Shown: positions 48,619-59,391 of the stretch, piece after piece
Position numbering within the stretch: position 1 is the stretch's first letter
How the letters are laid out: every line of letters starts with the position of its first letter
Source of the DNA: Mycoplasmatota bacterium
GTDB lineage: Bacteria; Bacillota_I; Bacilli_A; Acholeplasmatales; Acholeplasmataceae
Reading direction: 5' to 3'
Assembly: GCA_018622495.1 (NCBI GenBank)
Contig: CP076021.1
Span: 124,001 to 188,000, forward strand
DNA: 64,000 bases
The notes under the pieces: generated by a model
Database searches by the model: none
Told to the model about the DNA's origin: nothing
What the model saw: only the letters and a program-made list of their open reading frames with translations
Program-made: the position numbers and the translations under genes

Positions 48619-50088
48619 TTAAGCTTCTTCTGATTTTACTTCACTTCTACTTAATAAATCTGTAGTAATTTGACTATATAACTTATCATCAATTTTATAG
48701 AAGCGATGATAAACGACATACGATAAGACGATGAGCACTAATGGAATACCTAACATAGAAATTCTTAAATCTAATAACATTTCAGGTGTTGTTAGACTTG
48801 ATATTAATGCTCTGACCTGCTCATTTGTCATATCAGGGTTATTCTCTTTTGCTGTTGTTACTGGATTAATGACTACACTATTTAAACCAGAAGTTGCTAG
48901 CGTTATAGAAACAACCAATGTTTGAATTGCTGTTGCCATCTTAGTCACAAAAGGATTTATACTAAATACAATACTTTCATTTCTTGTACCAAGTTTCCAC
49001 TGACCATATTCAATCGTATCAGCTAACATAACAAGCACTAATACTTGAATTAACCCTTGACCAAAGAATAAAACAAATCCAGCAATACCAATCACTAACA
49101 TACTAAGTTCAAACACATAACCAGCACTAAAGAATACTGCATATCCAATCACTACTAAAATGGTTGCTGTTAAAAATATTCTCTTTCTTCCAAATTTTTT
49201 AACAATTGCAGGAAATAATCCTATCGCCATTAATTGACTGAATGCTAAAATAACTGTAAATATTGTAAACTCAGTGCCACCATATCGATTAAAATCATAA
49301 TCAAAGAAATATAATCCAAGCGCAGTTGTAATAAAATATCCTGCATTAAATAATAAAATAGCAACAATAATAACCACAAGTTGATCATTTTTAATAATAA
49401 TACCTAATAAATCTTTAAATTTGGTTTTATCTTGTTTAACATGTGTTATTACATTTCTAGGTTCTTTAACACCGAAAAATACCATGATCTGAGATCCAAT
49501 AAAAATCAAACCAATCACTAATGCCAAAACAGAAAATGCTAATTTAGGCCCTCCTGGAAAGTTTGGATAAATAAGTGGTACACCACCAACAACAATGAAC
49601 ATACCTAGACTTGCAAATATTCTTGCAAGTGATGCAATACCTTCACGTTCTTTTGGATCTGTTGTAAAACTTGGATACATTGACCAATAACTAATATCAT
49701 TCATTGTAAAAGTCATACCTGACAATACATAAAGAATACCAAAGACGATAACAAATGGTGCACCAGATAAACCATAGTCTTGGAATAATGCGAAGAATAC
49801 AATCGCTGAAGTGATTGCACCTATAATAAGCCAAGGTTTAAATTTACCCCATTTAGATTTCGTGTTATCAATAATAAATCCCATAAATGTATCATTAACA
49901 GCATCCCAAACTCTTGCTACTGCCATCACAATACCTACTGCAACTAATTCGGCATCAGTCACGCCTACTGCGTTTGTCAAAAAGATAAGTAAAAAGTTAG
50001 CATAAAAGGCATACATCATGTCTCTACCTATAGCTGCTGTTGTATACATATACTTAGACTTTTTGTCAAACTTTTGAATTGCTTCCAT
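48619..50088 (-). CDS. GPH family (MelB-like) sugar:cation symporter
   Basis: Glycoside-pentoside-hexuronide transporters bring in oligosaccharides with H+ or Na+. The 489 residues have about twelve membrane segments, with the family pattern AAIGRDMMYAFYANFLLIFL (about 18-37), DAVNDTFMGFIIDNTKSKWGKFKPW (about 62-86, split) and an R-x-G motif in loop regions. As the last gene of a run of glycosidases, it should import their substrates; raffinose-, melibiose- or beta-glucoside-type sugars are candidates. Confidence 0.9.
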   Translation of the reverse strand: MEAIQKFDKKSKYMYTTAAIGRDMMYAFYANFLLIFLTNAVGVTDAELVAVGIVMAVARVWDAVNDTFMGFIIDNTKSKWGKFKPWLIIGAITSAIVFFALFQDYGLSGAPFVIVFGILYVLSGMTFTMNDISYWSMYPSFTTDPKEREGIASLARIFASLGMFIVVGGVPLIYPNFPGGPKLAFSVLALVIGLIFIGSQIMVFFGVKEPRNVITHVKQDKTKFKDLLGIIIKNDQLVVIIVAILLFNAGYFITTALGLYFFDYDFNRYGGTEFTIFTVILAFSQLMAIGLFPAIVKKFGRKRIFLTATILVVIGYAVFFSAGYVFELSMLVIGIAGFVLFFGQGLIQVLVLVMLADTIEYGQWKLGTRNESIVFSINPFVTKMATAIQTLVVSITLATSGLNSVVINPVTTAKENNPDMTNEQVRALISSLTTPEMLLDLRISMLGIPLVLIVLSYVVYHRFYKIDDKLYSQITTDLLSRSEVKSEEA

Positions 50089-50097
50089 ATTTTTCCC

Positions 50098-52428
50098 CTA
50101 TTTTTTATTTAATTTTTTTATACCTTTAATGAATCGTAGATTTAAAATATCTATAATACCTTCTGCTTGATACATTGATAACTGATTATTGCTAAATAGT
50201 GATATCATTCTCATCGGTGTTTCTGATAATGTTCTTTTCATCACTTCTTTTAACCAAAGTTCTTCACTATCTTTTAATTCTTTTGTTGCTATTTTCATAA
50301 TCTGTCTTTTAATTATTTTACCAATGATTAAATGATTAACTTCGTTTAATGTGATTGATAAATCAAATGGACGTTTTCGTTTTATATTTCTTGGTGGTAA
50401 TGGGGATTGATATATTTTAGCAAAATCATTTGGATTATATTCATATTGATTATAACTTGTCATCGGATGTTTGACATGCTTACCTTTAATATCTATTTGA
50501 ATTTCTTCAATTGATTCACCAGCATGTTTTCCTAACTCGATAACATATGTGCCTTCTTCAACAATAAACTTTTTAAGATATACATCATAAAAACTAAAGT
50601 CATCTTTTGTTAATAAAAATTGAACATTTTTACTTTCTCCCGGTTTTAATTCAATTTTATCGAAAGCTTTTAATTCTCTTTTTGCCCGATATACAGAACT
50701 TTCAGGATGCCCTATAAAAATCATAACAACTTCTTTAGCTACCATCTGACCGATGTTTCTTACACAAACAGAAACTTTATAACCCTCAGTTACTTCTTCA
50801 ACTTCAAAATTAGTATAAGCAAATTTCGCATAACTTAAGCCATGGCCGAAATGATATCTAACAGGTTTTCTAAATGATTCATAATACCTATAACCAACAA
50901 ATATTGATTCATCATAATACGTTGCATGATTATCATTTGTTATTTTTACATTACAAGAATTCTCGTCATCAATCCATGTTTCTGCAAGTCTTCCTGATGG
51001 ACTTACTTTCCCATATAAAATATCCATCATCGCTTGTGAAGACGCTTGTCCTCCTAAATATGCGATAAGTACACCTTTAGATTTTTTAAATGGTGCTAAA
51101 TTTACAACTGAACCTCCAACAACAACGATCACTATATTTTGATTAATTTCATATATTTTTTCAAATAATGCAATTTGATTTTGAGGTAGATTAAGTGTTT
51201 TTCTATCAAAGCCTTCAGTTTCAAGGACTTCTGGTATACCTACAACATAAACAACCTTTTTAACTTGGTTTGCAATCTCTAATGCTTCATTTTCTAATTT
51301 ATGATCACTTTTAATATATTTATTAATATCGAATCCTTTAGCCACTTTAATATTTTTAGAATAATTAGGTGCTATATCAACAAGTTGACTAACTTCAAAA
51401 GCATTGACATGAGAAGAGCCTCCACCTTGAAATCTCATATCATATGCAAAACCTGAGATGATTGCTACATTTTCTAAAGTTTGCAGTGGTAAAATGTTTT
51501 CATTATTTTTAGCAAGTACCATTGATTCTCTAGCAATCATACGTGCTTGTTCATGTTGTTTATTAAAATCAATAGTTTCTGCTGATTCATCTACTTTATA
51601 TTTTTCTGATAGTTCTATAACGCGTTGTGCTGCTGCTGTAATTGCTCTTGGTAATGCTTTATCATTTGCACTAGCTTCTCTTAGTTTCTTTTCTGAATAA
51701 CCGTATGATGAAGGCATTTCTAAGTCACAACTAGCTTTCACTGATGCAACTCTATCATTGATTGCTCCCCAGTCACTTACGATTAATCCTTTATATTTCC
51801 AAGCTTTACGAAGCACATCTTTTAATATAGGGTGTTCTGTTAAGTAATGCCCATTCATTTTATTATAACTGGCCATAACACTTGCTGGATTTTCATCAAT
51901 AACACGTTTGAAATTTTTATAATAGATTTCATGTAATGCACGTTCACCAACTATACTATCAATTGTAAAACGATTCGTTTCTTGATTATTTGCAATAAAG
52001 TGTTTAACTGAAGTCCCAACACCTTGATCTTCAACAGTTCTTACGAAACTTGCAGCAAGTTCTCCTGATAATAAAGGATCTTCACTAAAATATTCAAAGT
52101 TTCTACCATTTAAAGGATTACGTTTAATATTTAAACCTGGTCCTAATATCATTTGCACACCATAATATTTGCATTCTTTTGCTAGTGCTGTACCTAATTT
52201 TTTTAACACTTGACGATCAAAACTACATGCAGTTAGACTTGCAGTAGGAAAACAGGTTGCTACGACGCTACCTTCTTTACCTGTGTTATCATGGTTACTT
52301 ATTTGCTTTCTTACACCATGTGGTCCATCTGTCATTAAAATACCAGGTGCTTCTTCTATAGACTTTGTATGCCAACCATCTAAACCATCTAATAATTTAA
52401 TTTGTTCATCAAATGCTAGAATCTTCAT
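50098..52428 (-). CDS. Glycoside hydrolase family 3, probable beta-glucosidase
   Basis: GH3 enzymes cleave beta-glucosides or beta-xylosides. The 776 residues show TDGPHGVR (about 33-40), GPGLNIKRNPLNGRNFEYFSEDP (about 93-115, split), KHFIANNQETNR (about 140-151), and the nucleophile Asp in VSDWGA (about 216-221). A second alpha/beta domain and a C-terminal fibronectin-like domain follow. No signal peptide is visible, so it acts in the cytoplasm on imported sugar. It overlaps the GH2 gene by 4 bases (ATGA-type). Confidence 0.94.
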   Translation of the reverse strand: MKILAFDEQIKLLDGLDGWHTKSIEEAPGILMTDGPHGVRKQISNHDNTGKEGSVVATCFPTASLTACSFDRQVLKKLGTALAKECKYYGVQMILGPGLNIKRNPLNGRNFEYFSEDPLLSGELAASFVRTVEDQGVGTSVKHFIANNQETNRFTIDSIVGERALHEIYYKNFKRVIDENPASVMASYNKMNGHYLTEHPILKDVLRKAWKYKGLIVSDWGAINDRVASVKASCDLEMPSSYGYSEKKLREASANDKALPRAITAAAQRVIELSEKYKVDESAETIDFNKQHEQARMIARESMVLAKNNENILPLQTLENVAIISGFAYDMRFQGGGSSHVNAFEVSQLVDIAPNYSKNIKVAKGFDINKYIKSDHKLENEALEIANQVKKVVYVVGIPEVLETEGFDRKTLNLPQNQIALFEKIYEINQNIVIVVVGGSVVNLAPFKKSKGVLIAYLGGQASSQAMMDILYGKVSPSGRLAETWIDDENSCNVKITNDNHATYYDESIFVGYRYYESFRKPVRYHFGHGLSYAKFAYTNFEVEEVTEGYKVSVCVRNIGQMVAKEVVMIFIGHPESSVYRAKRELKAFDKIELKPGESKNVQFLLTKDDFSFYDVYLKKFIVEEGTYVIELGKHAGESIEEIQIDIKGKHVKHPMTSYNQYEYNPNDFAKIYQSPLPPRNIKRKRPFDLSITLNEVNHLIIGKIIKRQIMKIATKELKDSEELWLKEVMKRTLSETPMRMISLFSNNQLSMYQAEGIIDILNLRFIKGIKKLNKK

Positions 52429-54785
52429 TTCACTTCAACCTCTTTAATAATTTCTTGGTCTCTTACTTTTATAATGACTTTAGCTTTGCCTTTTCCTTTG
52501 GATTTAATCCAGAAAGCAAGTTGACCACCTTCAACAACTTGTTGAGCAGGGCCTATAAGTTCAATAGGTCCTTTTGTATTAATCTCTATAATATCTCTAC
52601 TATAGCGATAAATTTGATTAACACCATTAACAATTTTTAATTCAAACCTTATGACATCATATGTATGACCATGTATCATTGTTTGTTTTTTTGATGTTAC
52701 ATCACAAATGAATTCATCATCATGTGTGATTGTTTTTTTCATCATGATCATATCATTTTTATAACCTTCATATCGATAGACTGGCGCTTTTGCACCCCAT
52801 CCACTCATATATTTATAATATAATGCAATACTTTCTATCATCGATAAATGATATTTTTTAGATAAATACACTAATGTTAATTTATGTTTAAATGATATTT
52901 TATTTCCTTTGATGGTGATTGCTTTAAATATTGCTTTTGTTCTTTCAGCATCTTTATGTGTCATTTTCTCTTGATTTTTAAGCGTATCTCCAATAAAGTC
53001 TTTAATGACAATAGGTGCATGTTTTAAATGCGGGTATTGTTTTTTATCTGGTTTAAATGTATTCACATAAACATCATCTTTATATAAACGAATAAAATCC
53101 ATATTTGTAAATACATTAACTTCTTTTAAATACCCTCCTGGATAATCACCAATGTCCATCGTAGATAGAATTTCCATCACAGGTTCTTTGTCTTGTTGTG
53201 AACGATAACTATATGCAGCATATTTAGGCATACGGTACATATCTAGTACACCGTGATAACAAATTACATCCCCACTCCCAAAAGATGGATGTGTATGATA
53301 ATCACTCATCACCCAACCAATAGCTCCTGATATGCCATTATGAGGCTCTCTCATATCATTGATTACTTTTAGATGTCTTTTAGCATGATCTACACGTCGT
53401 CCTTCTTGATCAAATGATTTCGTTGGAAACATATGTCCGTTATATTCTGAAACTAAATATGGATAACTTGATTTAGTAATTTCTTTTTTCTTTGAGACAC
53501 CTGGATTATTTCCAACATGTGAAAAATCATTATATGTATAAACATCTTCTAAAAATTCACTGTTAGCTAAATTTCTAATACCTCCAGTTTGTCTTGTAGG
53601 ATCTAATAAGTGCGCTATTTCATTTGTTTTAGTATAAAAATCATGATCATCTTGTGATTCATTAATACGTACACCCCATAAACATATAGAAGCATGATTT
53701 CTATCTCTTTTTATCATACGCTCAAGTGATTCATATGTTAAATTTTTAAAATTTTCATCACCAATATATTGCCATCCAGGAATTTCTTCTAAGACTAAAA
53801 GTCCTCTTTCATCACAACGATTTAAAAAGTGAGTTGAGCATGGATAGTGTGATGATCTTACCATATCTACGCCTAGAAAATCTTTTAATATATCAACATC
53901 ATCTTCTTGTGCCTGTTTAGGCATTGCATATCCAACATATGGATAACTTTGGTGTCTATTTAGTCCACTTATTTTTCTTAACTTACCATTTAAATAAAAA
54001 CCATCAGATTTAAATGCAATATCTCTAAATCCAAAACGCACTTTATGCTCGTCATAAACAGTTTGATTAACACTATATTTTATTAAAACATCATATAAAA
54101 CAGGGTCTTCTAGACTCCAAAGTTTTTTATCTGTTACTTCAAGTTTGACCAAAGATTCATCGCCATCTTTACTTACAGACTGATTAACAACTAACTCATT
54201 ATTTTTATATATTTCTATATCGATGTTACCACCTTTTGAATTGGTTTTTACTTCAATTGATAATTCATCGTTTTCTAGTGGTTTTTCACTATATAAAAAT
54301 ACATTTTCTATTTCATGTTCATCTACAACTTCAACAAAGACTTCACGATAAATACCTACGTAACCAAGGTAATCAACAATCGCACCAAATGGAGGTACAT
54401 TTTTTCTTTCAATTCCAGAAACTATCACTTTGATTTCTTGTTGTTGTTCTTTTTTTAATTGCTTAGTAATATCAACGCGATAAGGTGTATACCCACTCGC
54501 ATGGTGCCCTACTTTAACTTGGTTAACATATATTTCAGATTCAATAGCAACTCCATCAAATCTTAAATATACTTTTTGATTTTTATTAATTTTAGGTTCA
54601 TCTAAATAATATATATATGTATATTTTTGTTGAATATTTTTTAAATTAAAATTATTAACTTCTAATTCAAAAGGTTGATTTGGTATATCGACTTGTTTAA
54701 AAAGATTTAAATTAGTCTCTTTTAAATCCTTTTCATCATATGCTTTCACATACCAATTAAAATTTATCCCTGTTGTTTTTTTCAT
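52425..54785 (-). CDS. Glycoside hydrolase family 2 enzyme (beta-galactosidase/glucuronidase type)
   Basis: GH2 enzymes remove beta-linked galactose, glucuronate or mannose. The 786 residues start with the sugar-binding domain (VYLRFDGVAIESEIYVN), an immunoglobulin-like domain, then the barrel with DMVRSSHYPCSTHFLNRCDE and the acid/base Glu in WGVRINESQDD (about 370-380) and the probable nucleophile in YLVSEYNGHMFP (about 440-451). No signal peptide is visible. Exact substrate cannot be read from sequence. Confidence 0.92.
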   Translation of the reverse strand: MKKTTGINFNWYVKAYDEKDLKETNLNLFKQVDIPNQPFELEVNNFNLKNIQQKYTYIYYLDEPKINKNQKVYLRFDGVAIESEIYVNQVKVGHHASGYTPYRVDITKQLKKEQQQEIKVIVSGIERKNVPPFGAIVDYLGYVGIYREVFVEVVDEHEIENVFLYSEKPLENDELSIEVKTNSKGGNIDIEIYKNNELVVNQSVSKDGDESLVKLEVTDKKLWSLEDPVLYDVLIKYSVNQTVYDEHKVRFGFRDIAFKSDGFYLNGKLRKISGLNRHQSYPYVGYAMPKQAQEDDVDILKDFLGVDMVRSSHYPCSTHFLNRCDERGLLVLEEIPGWQYIGDENFKNLTYESLERMIKRDRNHASICLWGVRINESQDDHDFYTKTNEIAHLLDPTRQTGGIRNLANSEFLEDVYTYNDFSHVGNNPGVSKKKEITKSSYPYLVSEYNGHMFPTKSFDQEGRRVDHAKRHLKVINDMREPHNGISGAIGWVMSDYHTHPSFGSGDVICYHGVLDMYRMPKYAAYSYRSQQDKEPVMEILSTMDIGDYPGGYLKEVNVFTNMDFIRLYKDDVYVNTFKPDKKQYPHLKHAPIVIKDFIGDTLKNQEKMTHKDAERTKAIFKAITIKGNKISFKHKLTLVYLSKKYHLSMIESIALYYKYMSGWGAKAPVYRYEGYKNDMIMMKKTITHDDEFICDVTSKKQTMIHGHTYDVIRFELKIVNGVNQIYRYSRDIIEINTKGPIELIGPAQQVVEGGQLAFWIKSKGKGKAKVIIKVRDQEIIKEVEVK

Positions 54786-54786
54786 A

Positions 54787-57114
54787 TTATAACCTTCTTA
54801 TTTTATATATTTGTGAACCAAAGTCTCCAAGTAATCTTGTCTGTTCATTATATTCTGTTCCCATAAATTGTTGTTTCATTTTATAGCCTTGTAAAAGCAT
54901 TTCCCCTGATGATTCAAAACACTCATTTGCTTGATCAAGTTGTTTATATTTATTAATCAATCTGAATAAAAATTTATTTGGATTAAGTTTAATCGGTAGA
55001 GCATGTGCAATTAAATGACCAAATCTATCAATCGTTAATTTTTGAGGTCTAGTTTCTACTGCGTAATTTCTATTTTCTTCTAACCCTTTAAATTTTAAAA
55101 GTTCAACATTAGGGCTAGGTTCAGCTAATATATTATAATTACCAACAAATCCAATGTCCTCGTTTAATACTTCAAAATTCATGCGTAGATGTTCTACTTC
55201 ATTATAACGATAAAATGTTCCATATTGTAAAACTTTTCGATGTTTTTTGTAGTATTCTATTTGTTTTTTTACTTCTTTTATTTCAAATGATGTTAACATT
55301 TTAAAATCAAGTTCATAACCTAAAACACCAAACATTGCAACATTAAATCTTGTGTCTAGCAATGTTTTTCTTAGTGTTTGTGGATGTGGTGATAAAGAAA
55401 CATGATTACTCATGGTTGATGGTGGGTATAAATAACTTATACCTTTTTGAATTGATAATCTTGAAATAGGGTCGGTATTATCAGATGTCCATATTTGAGG
55501 ACCAAACGATAACATGCCTAAATCAAAACGGTTTCCACCACTAGAACAGGTTTCTAATAAAACGTGATCATACTTAACAAATATACGGCGAAGCACATCA
55601 TACAATCCTAATATATATTGATGAAAAAATGCACCTTGATGATGAAGTTTTTGGCTATAAAAATCTGACATGTGACGATTCATATCCCATTTAATATAAT
55701 CTAAGTTTGTACGTTCTATGATTTGACTTATTTCATTCACAATATAATCTCTAACTTCGCTTCTGCACAAATCTAGAACTAACTGGTGTCTTCCCATTGA
55801 TGGTTCTCTACCTTCGATTGCAACAACATATTCAGGATGAGCACGATATAGTTTAGAATCTATATTCACCATTTCAGGTTCAAACCATAATCCAAATTTC
55901 ATTCCCATTTGATGCACTTTTTTTGATAATCCAACAAGACCTGATCTTAATTTTTTTCGATTAACATCATAATCTCCTAATCCTTTTGTATCATCGTCTC
56001 TTACAGAAAACCAACCATCATCTAATACAAATAATTCGACACCTAGATCCCTAGCTTTTTTAGCTAATTTTAAAAGTCTACTTTCATTAAAGTCAAAAAA
56101 GAAACCTTCCCATGAATTAATCGCAACCGGTCTTAATTCATGTTCAAATTTCTTTGGTATAATATGATGCTCAATAAAACGATGCATGTTTTGGCTTAAC
56201 TCATTAAATCCATTTTTTGCATATGTCATAACACTCATCGGTGTTTCAAATGATTGGGTTTTTTCTAAATTAAATTCAAACATTTCTGGATTTATGCCTT
56301 GCATTAAACGTAGTATGCCATGATTAGATTGATCAATAGCGGTATAATGATTTCCGCTATACACTAAATTAACGCCGTAACAAGAACCGAAATCTTCATG
56401 TGTACCCTTTTGATATAAAATAACGCCTGGATTATGCTTGTTAGAACTACTTCCTGTATTTGATGCATTAATATATGTGCCTTTTGATATTTCAACACGA
56501 TTAGCTTTACCTTCTTTAATCCATCCACCATCAAGCGTTAGTAATTCATAATCCGTACCATATATATCTAACATCATACTCATAAGTTTTCTTATTTGAA
56601 TTTGACTATCAGTTTCATTTCTTAATATCGTTCTTCTTGATATAACATTTGTATCATAAAAAACGCTATAGACTAAATCTATATATAAATCATACTTCAT
56701 ATCTTTTAAAGTCACAATCAATGTTTGTGCTTCATCATTATTAACATGTCCTACAGGTAAATCTTTGCTTGCTAAAATACCATTAATAATTTTATGTGAG
56801 TCATATACAAAATCAGAGACATACGAGTGATTAGGCATATTTAATATCAGTGGTGTTAATTTAAAATCACCCTTCCCATAACTAGAATACTCTAAAGGCA
56901 TAAGATCGAGCGGTATATCTTTTCCTTTTTCTTCCAAGTAATCTACCATCGATCCTGCTTTTGCTGTTAATTTAATATGTGCTGACATAAGATCTTGATC
57001 TGGAATTTTTGATCCGAAATATATATGTTCTAAATGTTTAGTTTTTAATATATAAAAAGCATAAGTTAACGATTTTGTTTCTAAAACAAAATGTTCGTCT
57101 ACAAATCTTATCAT
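54787..57114 (-). CDS. Alpha-galactosidase, glycoside hydrolase family 36
   Basis: GH36 releases alpha-galactose from melibiose and raffinose. The 775 residues carry the barrel motifs FVLDDGWFSVRDDD (about 358-371), WFEPEMVNIDS, the nucleophile Asp in YIKWDMNRHMSD (about 475-486) and the acid/base Asp in QIWTSDNTDPISR (about 542-554). CSSGGNRFDLG is also conserved. It is intracellular, as no signal peptide is visible. Its place between GH13 and GH2 suggests a mixed alpha/beta-galactoside diet. Confidence 0.95.
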   Translation of the reverse strand: MIRFVDEHFVLETKSLTYAFYILKTKHLEHIYFGSKIPDQDLMSAHIKLTAKAGSMVDYLEEKGKDIPLDLMPLEYSSYGKGDFKLTPLILNMPNHSYVSDFVYDSHKIINGILASKDLPVGHVNNDEAQTLIVTLKDMKYDLYIDLVYSVFYDTNVISRRTILRNETDSQIQIRKLMSMMLDIYGTDYELLTLDGGWIKEGKANRVEISKGTYINASNTGSSSNKHNPGVILYQKGTHEDFGSCYGVNLVYSGNHYTAIDQSNHGILRLMQGINPEMFEFNLEKTQSFETPMSVMTYAKNGFNELSQNMHRFIEHHIIPKKFEHELRPVAINSWEGFFFDFNESRLLKLAKKARDLGVELFVLDDGWFSVRDDDTKGLGDYDVNRKKLRSGLVGLSKKVHQMGMKFGLWFEPEMVNIDSKLYRAHPEYVVAIEGREPSMGRHQLVLDLCRSEVRDYIVNEISQIIERTNLDYIKWDMNRHMSDFYSQKLHHQGAFFHQYILGLYDVLRRIFVKYDHVLLETCSSGGNRFDLGMLSFGPQIWTSDNTDPISRLSIQKGISYLYPPSTMSNHVSLSPHPQTLRKTLLDTRFNVAMFGVLGYELDFKMLTSFEIKEVKKQIEYYKKHRKVLQYGTFYRYNEVEHLRMNFEVLNEDIGFVGNYNILAEPSPNVELLKFKGLEENRNYAVETRPQKLTIDRFGHLIAHALPIKLNPNKFLFRLINKYKQLDQANECFESSGEMLLQGYKMKQQFMGTEYNEQTRLLGDFGSQIYKIRRL

Positions 57115-57117
57115 TTA

Positions 57118-58710
57118 TTAAATCTCCTTTAAATATATGCGAGCTTCATATGGTTTTAATTTTAAATTACTCATTTCTTGATAATTAGTCATTAGTAATT
57201 TCCCATGATGCTGATTTAAAAATTTTCTATCTGTATCATTCATATTGCATACAATCACTAATGTTTTTTTCGCATAAGTTCTTTCAAAAACTAACACATT
57301 TTTTTTCATACTGATGAATTGATAGTCACCATGCACTAAAGTTTCTTCATGATTTCTAAGTTCTATCATCTTTTTATAATAATTTAAAATAGAATTTTGA
57401 TCAGCTTCTTGTGCTTCAACATTAATAGTTTTTGTATTACTATTTTGTTTTAACCAAGGCGTACCTTGAGTAAATCCACCATCTTTAGTCCATTGCATTG
57501 GTGTTCTATTATTATCTCTTGAACTTTTTAACATCATTTTAAAACGTCGTTTTTTAGAAAAACCTAATTTTTTTGCAAGTGCATAAATATTATGTGTTTC
57601 AACATCCATAAATTCACTCATCTCTTTAAAGTCACCATTTGTCATACCAATTTCTTGTCCTTGATAGATATATGGTGTTCCCTTTAATCCAATAAGTAAG
57701 GTTGCAAACATTTTAGCACTATACTTTCTAAATGCTTCATTTGCAAATCTAGAAACAATACGTTGTTGATCATGATTTTCAAAATAATTTGCATTCCAAT
57801 ATACTTCGTTTTGCCATTTAGTTATAACTTTCATAAATTTCTTAGGTTTAAATTTCGTTCTAAACCATTTATTATTAAATTGATCAGTTTCCATATGCTC
57901 AAAACTAAAAATCATATCAAGTTCCGTTTTTTCTGGATAGATAAGATCATTAGCTTGTTTAGGTGTGACCATGACAGTTTCACCAACTGTAAATGTCTCA
58001 TACTTATTCAACACTTCTTGTCTTAATGTTTTTAATATTTGATGCATACCTTCTTGTTGATGATAGTGTTCTCTACCTGTTAATATAATTCTTTTTCTAC
58101 CATTGTCTAAAGAAGATTTAAATATAATATTAATCACATCACATCTAAAACCAAAAATGCCTTTATCAAGCCAATATTTCATAATTTTTTGAACTTCATC
58201 CATCACCTTAGGATGATGCCAGTTTAAATCTACTTGTTCTTTAGCAAATAAATGAAGGTAGTATTGATCTCCATATTTATCCCAAGCTTTTCCACCAAAA
58301 AAACTTGTCCAGTTGTTTGGTTTATCTTTCCAAATATAATAATCTCTATATACTGGATCATTCTCGCAACTTTTTTTAAACCATTCATGTTCACTCGATG
58401 TATGGTTAATCACTAGATCCATAATTATTTTTAAGTCTCTCTTTTCAGCTTCTTTTAAAAGTAAATCCATATCTTCCATCGTGCCATAGTCCGGGTTAAT
58501 GGCTTCATAATCGCTAATATCGTAACCATTATCATAATTAGGTGATTGATAGACAGGTGATAACCAGATGATATCTACACCTAGACTTTTTACATAGTCT
58601 AACTTTGAAATAATTCCATGGATATCCCCAATACCATCACCATTTGAATCCATAAAACTTCTTGGATATATTTGATATACAATATAGTCTTTCCATGACT
58701 TATTATTCAT
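57118..58710 (-). CDS. Alpha-glucosidase / oligo-1,6-glucosidase, GH13
   Basis: This enzyme cleaves alpha-glucosidic bonds of maltose-, isomaltose- or sucrose-type sugars. The 530 residues show QIYPRSFMDSNGDGIGD (about 13-29), DLVINHTSSEHEWF (about 97-110), the nucleophile Asp in GFRCDVINII (about 195-204), the acid/base Glu in FTVGETV, and ENHDQQR (about 320-326). IGMTN and MQWT motifs are also present. First of the four hydrolase genes, 24 bases after maf. Confidence 0.94.
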   Translation of the reverse strand: MNNKSWKDYIVYQIYPRSFMDSNGDGIGDIHGIISKLDYVKSLGVDIIWLSPVYQSPNYDNGYDISDYEAINPDYGTMEDMDLLLKEAEKRDLKIIMDLVINHTSSEHEWFKKSCENDPVYRDYYIWKDKPNNWTSFFGGKAWDKYGDQYYLHLFAKEQVDLNWHHPKVMDEVQKIMKYWLDKGIFGFRCDVINIIFKSSLDNGRKRIILTGREHYHQQEGMHQILKTLRQEVLNKYETFTVGETVMVTPKQANDLIYPEKTELDMIFSFEHMETDQFNNKWFRTKFKPKKFMKVITKWQNEVYWNANYFENHDQQRIVSRFANEAFRKYSAKMFATLLIGLKGTPYIYQGQEIGMTNGDFKEMSEFMDVETHNIYALAKKLGFSKKRRFKMMLKSSRDNNRTPMQWTKDGGFTQGTPWLKQNSNTKTINVEAQEADQNSILNYYKKMIELRNHEETLVHGDYQFISMKKNVLVFERTYAKKTLVIVCNMNDTDRKFLNQHHGKLLMTNYQEMSNLKLKPYEARIYLKEI

Positions 58711-58734
58711 AAGTTTCTCCCAAATAAACTTTTT

Positions 58735-59292
58735 TTAATTAAATGTATTTAAGTTTGCAATAACATCTTTTAAAGGTAATCCTACTATCGTAAAGAAATC
58801 TCCTTGATATCTTTCAACAAGTTTTGATCCTAAACCTTGAATACCATAAGCACCTGCTTTATCTAAAGGTTCTTTAGTTTGTATATACTCTTTAATTTCT
58901 AAATCTGATAATTGTTTCATAAGAACATCTGCTCTCGTATAAAAACTATTTATTTTTTCACCTTTTTGAATAGCCACACCTGTGTAAACTTGGTGTTGCT
59001 CTGAAGAAAGCATCTTTAACATTTCATATGCATGAGCTTCATCTTTTGGTTTTCCTAAAATCTCGCGATTAAAAACAACAATTGTATCTGCTGCAATCAC
59101 TATATCGTCTGGGTGTTTCAATGAAACTGCTTGTGCTTTTTGTTTTGCTAAATCGATGACAATGTCTTTAGGTTCTAAATGTTCGTCTATAACTTCTTCA
59201 ATATCACTAGGCTCTACAACAAACTCAATACCCGCATCTTTTAACAGCTTTGCGCGTCTTGGTGAACTACTTGCTAAAATAATCATTTTCAA
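58735..59292 (-). CDS. maf: Maf family nucleotide pyrophosphatase
   Basis: Maf proteins hydrolyse abnormal or canonical NTPs (dTTP/UTP type in many bacteria) and are linked to cell-division control. The 185 residues show the N-terminal SSSPRRAKLLKDAGIEF (about 8-24), DTIVVFNREILGKPKDE-like region (about 69-85) and KAGAYGIQG (about 141-149). It begins an operon that may include the hydrolase cluster and is divergent from tilS. Confidence 0.93.
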   Translation of the reverse strand: MKMIILASSSPRRAKLLKDAGIEFVVEPSDIEEVIDEHLEPKDIVIDLAKQKAQAVSLKHPDDIVIAADTIVVFNREILGKPKDEAHAYEMLKMLSSEQHQVYTGVAIQKGEKINSFYTRADVLMKQLSDLEIKEYIQTKEPLDKAGAYGIQGLGSKLVERYQGDFFTIVGLPLKDVIANLNTFN

Positions 59293-59391
59293 CTCCCCTT
59301 TGCTGTTCTTAATTATAACACGTTATCATTGAAAAATATGGCATTTTTTATAATTACACATGATATAATATGATTGTAAGGAGTGAGACCT

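Noticed and set aside
59305-59391. Divergent maf and tilS promoters
   Set aside because: TATAAT-like boxes are present on both strands, but I could not assign a convincing -35 with proper spacing, so no feature was called.
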